Shown here piece by piece: positions 5,998 to 6,813 of a stretch of DNA of 6,813 nucleotides (positions within the stretch are counted from its first letter, which is position 1; every line of letters starts with the position of its first letter). The notes beneath the pieces were generated by a model. The model was not told the DNA's origin, ran no database searches, and saw only the letters and a program-made list of their open reading frames with translations. The position numbers and the translations under genes are program-made. The stretch comes from Balneolaceae bacterium SMO_bin1 (GTDB taxonomy: Bacteria > Bacteroidota > Rhodothermia > Balneolales > Balneolaceae). Where the stretch lies: contig NNSL01000504.1 in NCBI GenBank assembly GCA_003123965.1, forward strand, positions 1-6,813. Reading direction: 5' to 3'.

Positions 5998-6813
5998 TTA
6001 GTTAGTTGTTTCTGCGGTATCGGATACGAAGCTGCGGAATGCTGACATTTGCTCCTCGTAATCTTCTTGAGGCATGGGCACGTAGCCAACATCTTTAGCT
6101 AGTTCTGCGGCATTATTAAAATAAAACTCTACAAACTTTTGTACGGCAGAGCGTTGGGCTGCTTCTTCAGAAACGTAAATATACAGTGCACGTGAAAGCG
6201 GCTTATAGGTGCCATCTTTTACTGTTTCCAGTGTAGGCTCAACAGGGCCGTCTCCTGCATCAATTGATATCAGCTTAAGTTGATCGGCATTTTCCTCGTA
6301 ATAGGCTAATCCAAAATAGCCGAGGGCATATCTATCGGTAGAAATACCCTGCACAGCCACATTGTAATCGGCTACTGCGTTAAAGTCTGTTCGGCTTGCC
6401 CCCGATTCACCATTAATAACTTCGGTGAAGAAATCGTAGGTTCCGTGAGCGGTGTTGGGTCCATAGAGACGAATCTCTTCATCCGGCCATTCCTCACGGA
6501 TATCACTCCATTGTTGAACTTCACTGTTGGGCTCCCATATCATTTGCAGCTCTTCGGGCGTCAGCGTTTCAACCCAGTCGTTTTTAGGATTTACAACAAT
6601 AGAGATGCCATCGAGTGCTACGGAAAACTGCTTGTAGTCCACTCCGTTTTCTTCGGCCAGTTGCTGCTCCTCTTCAGAAATTTCACGCGAGGCATTTGAG
6701 ATATCGGTTTCTCCTCTTGCAAACTTTTTAAAACCTGCACCAGAGCCCGAAGAACCAACTGATACCCGAATATCGGGTTCTACTTCGCGGAACTCTTCAG
6801 CTACTGCTTCGGT
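5998..6813 (-). CDS. pstS: PstS periplasmic phosphate-binding protein, 5' partial
   Basis: The frame is open from the stop at 5998 to the right edge, giving 271 visible residues. The N-terminus, signal peptide and promoter lie beyond the window. The GTG at 6640-6642 is only an internal Val, because homology continues upstream of it. In visible numbering there is a Ser/Gly-rich ligand loop [15 protein letters not shown] (17-31), then [10 protein letters not shown] (37-46), the usual 'DI.NASR' block of PstS proteins. Later come [16 protein letters not shown] (116-131), GASRTDF, and [11 protein letters not shown] near the hinge. These match the PstS family of substrate-binding proteins (TIGR02136 type). 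The protein delivers phosphate to PstC/PstA. One oddity is the SGT triplet of the phosphate-binding helix, which reads HGT here. The gene is first in the visible operon and 67 bases upstream of pstC. Confidence 0.95.
   Translation of the reverse strand, partial: TEAVAEEFREVEPDIRVSVGSSGSGAGFKKFARGETDISNASREISEEEQQLAEENGVDYKQFSVALDGISIVVNPKNDWVETLTPEELQMIWEPNSEVQQWSDIREEWPDEEIRLYGPNTAHGTYDFFTEVINGESGASRTDFNAVADYNVAVQGISTDRYALGYFGLAYYEENADQLKLISIDAGDGPVEPTLETVKDGTYKPLSRALYIYVSEEAAQRSAVQKFVEFYFNNAAELAKDVGYVPMPQEDYEEQMSAFRSFVSDTAETTN

Noticed and set aside
6640..6642. GTG as the start codon of pstS
   Set aside because: The same frame continues upstream to the window edge with clear PstS motifs (ligand loop, NASR block), so this codon is an internal Val.
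6445..6699. An 84-codon plus-strand open frame opposite pstS
   Set aside because: PstS homology continues through the whole region on the other strand, so this is a shadow.

Overview
The window looks like chromosomal DNA from a Bacteroidota or Balneolota bacterium. The lineage call is an inference. It rests on a DksA-like protein with the degenerate, single-cysteine finger common in that group, a secreted-type HExxH protein resembling the GldB-related/DUF2268 family, and start codons preceded by A/T-rich DNA with no Shine-Dalgarno sequence in nearly every gene. I saw no tRNA, rRNA, CRISPR array, insertion sequence or phage gene, and no intergenic stretch longer than about 200 bases.

Layout. 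On the plus strand there is the 3' part of a putative zinc-metalloprotease-like gene (1-860, continuing off the left edge). A 194-base spacer follows, then a small TraR/DksA-family regulator (1055-1456). The rest (1469-6813) is one minus-strand cluster, read right to left: pstS (5' end off the window), pstC, pstA, pstB, phoU and an outer-membrane porin. The two gene sets converge with only 12 bases between the dksA-like stop and the porin stop.

How the genes work together. PstS captures inorganic phosphate outside the inner membrane. PstC and PstA form the membrane channel, and PstB supplies the ATPase. PhoU, the usual partner of the transporter, signals phosphate sufficiency and restrains both transport and the PhoR/PhoB-type two-component response. 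The order pstSCAB-phoU is the classical one. The addition is a signal-peptide-bearing beta-barrel porin as last gene, plausibly the outer-membrane entry route for phosphate or another nutrient taken up under phosphate limitation. Any Pho box or main promoter would lie upstream of pstS, outside the window.

Regulatory structure visible here. A perfect 13-bp inverted repeat lies between pstS and pstC. Two abutting dyads lie in the 110-base phoU-porin gap. pstC and pstA overlap by 8 bases. The content is a well-understood phosphate uptake module. I found no evidence of a wholly new system, and the points worth a second look concern regulation and the porin.
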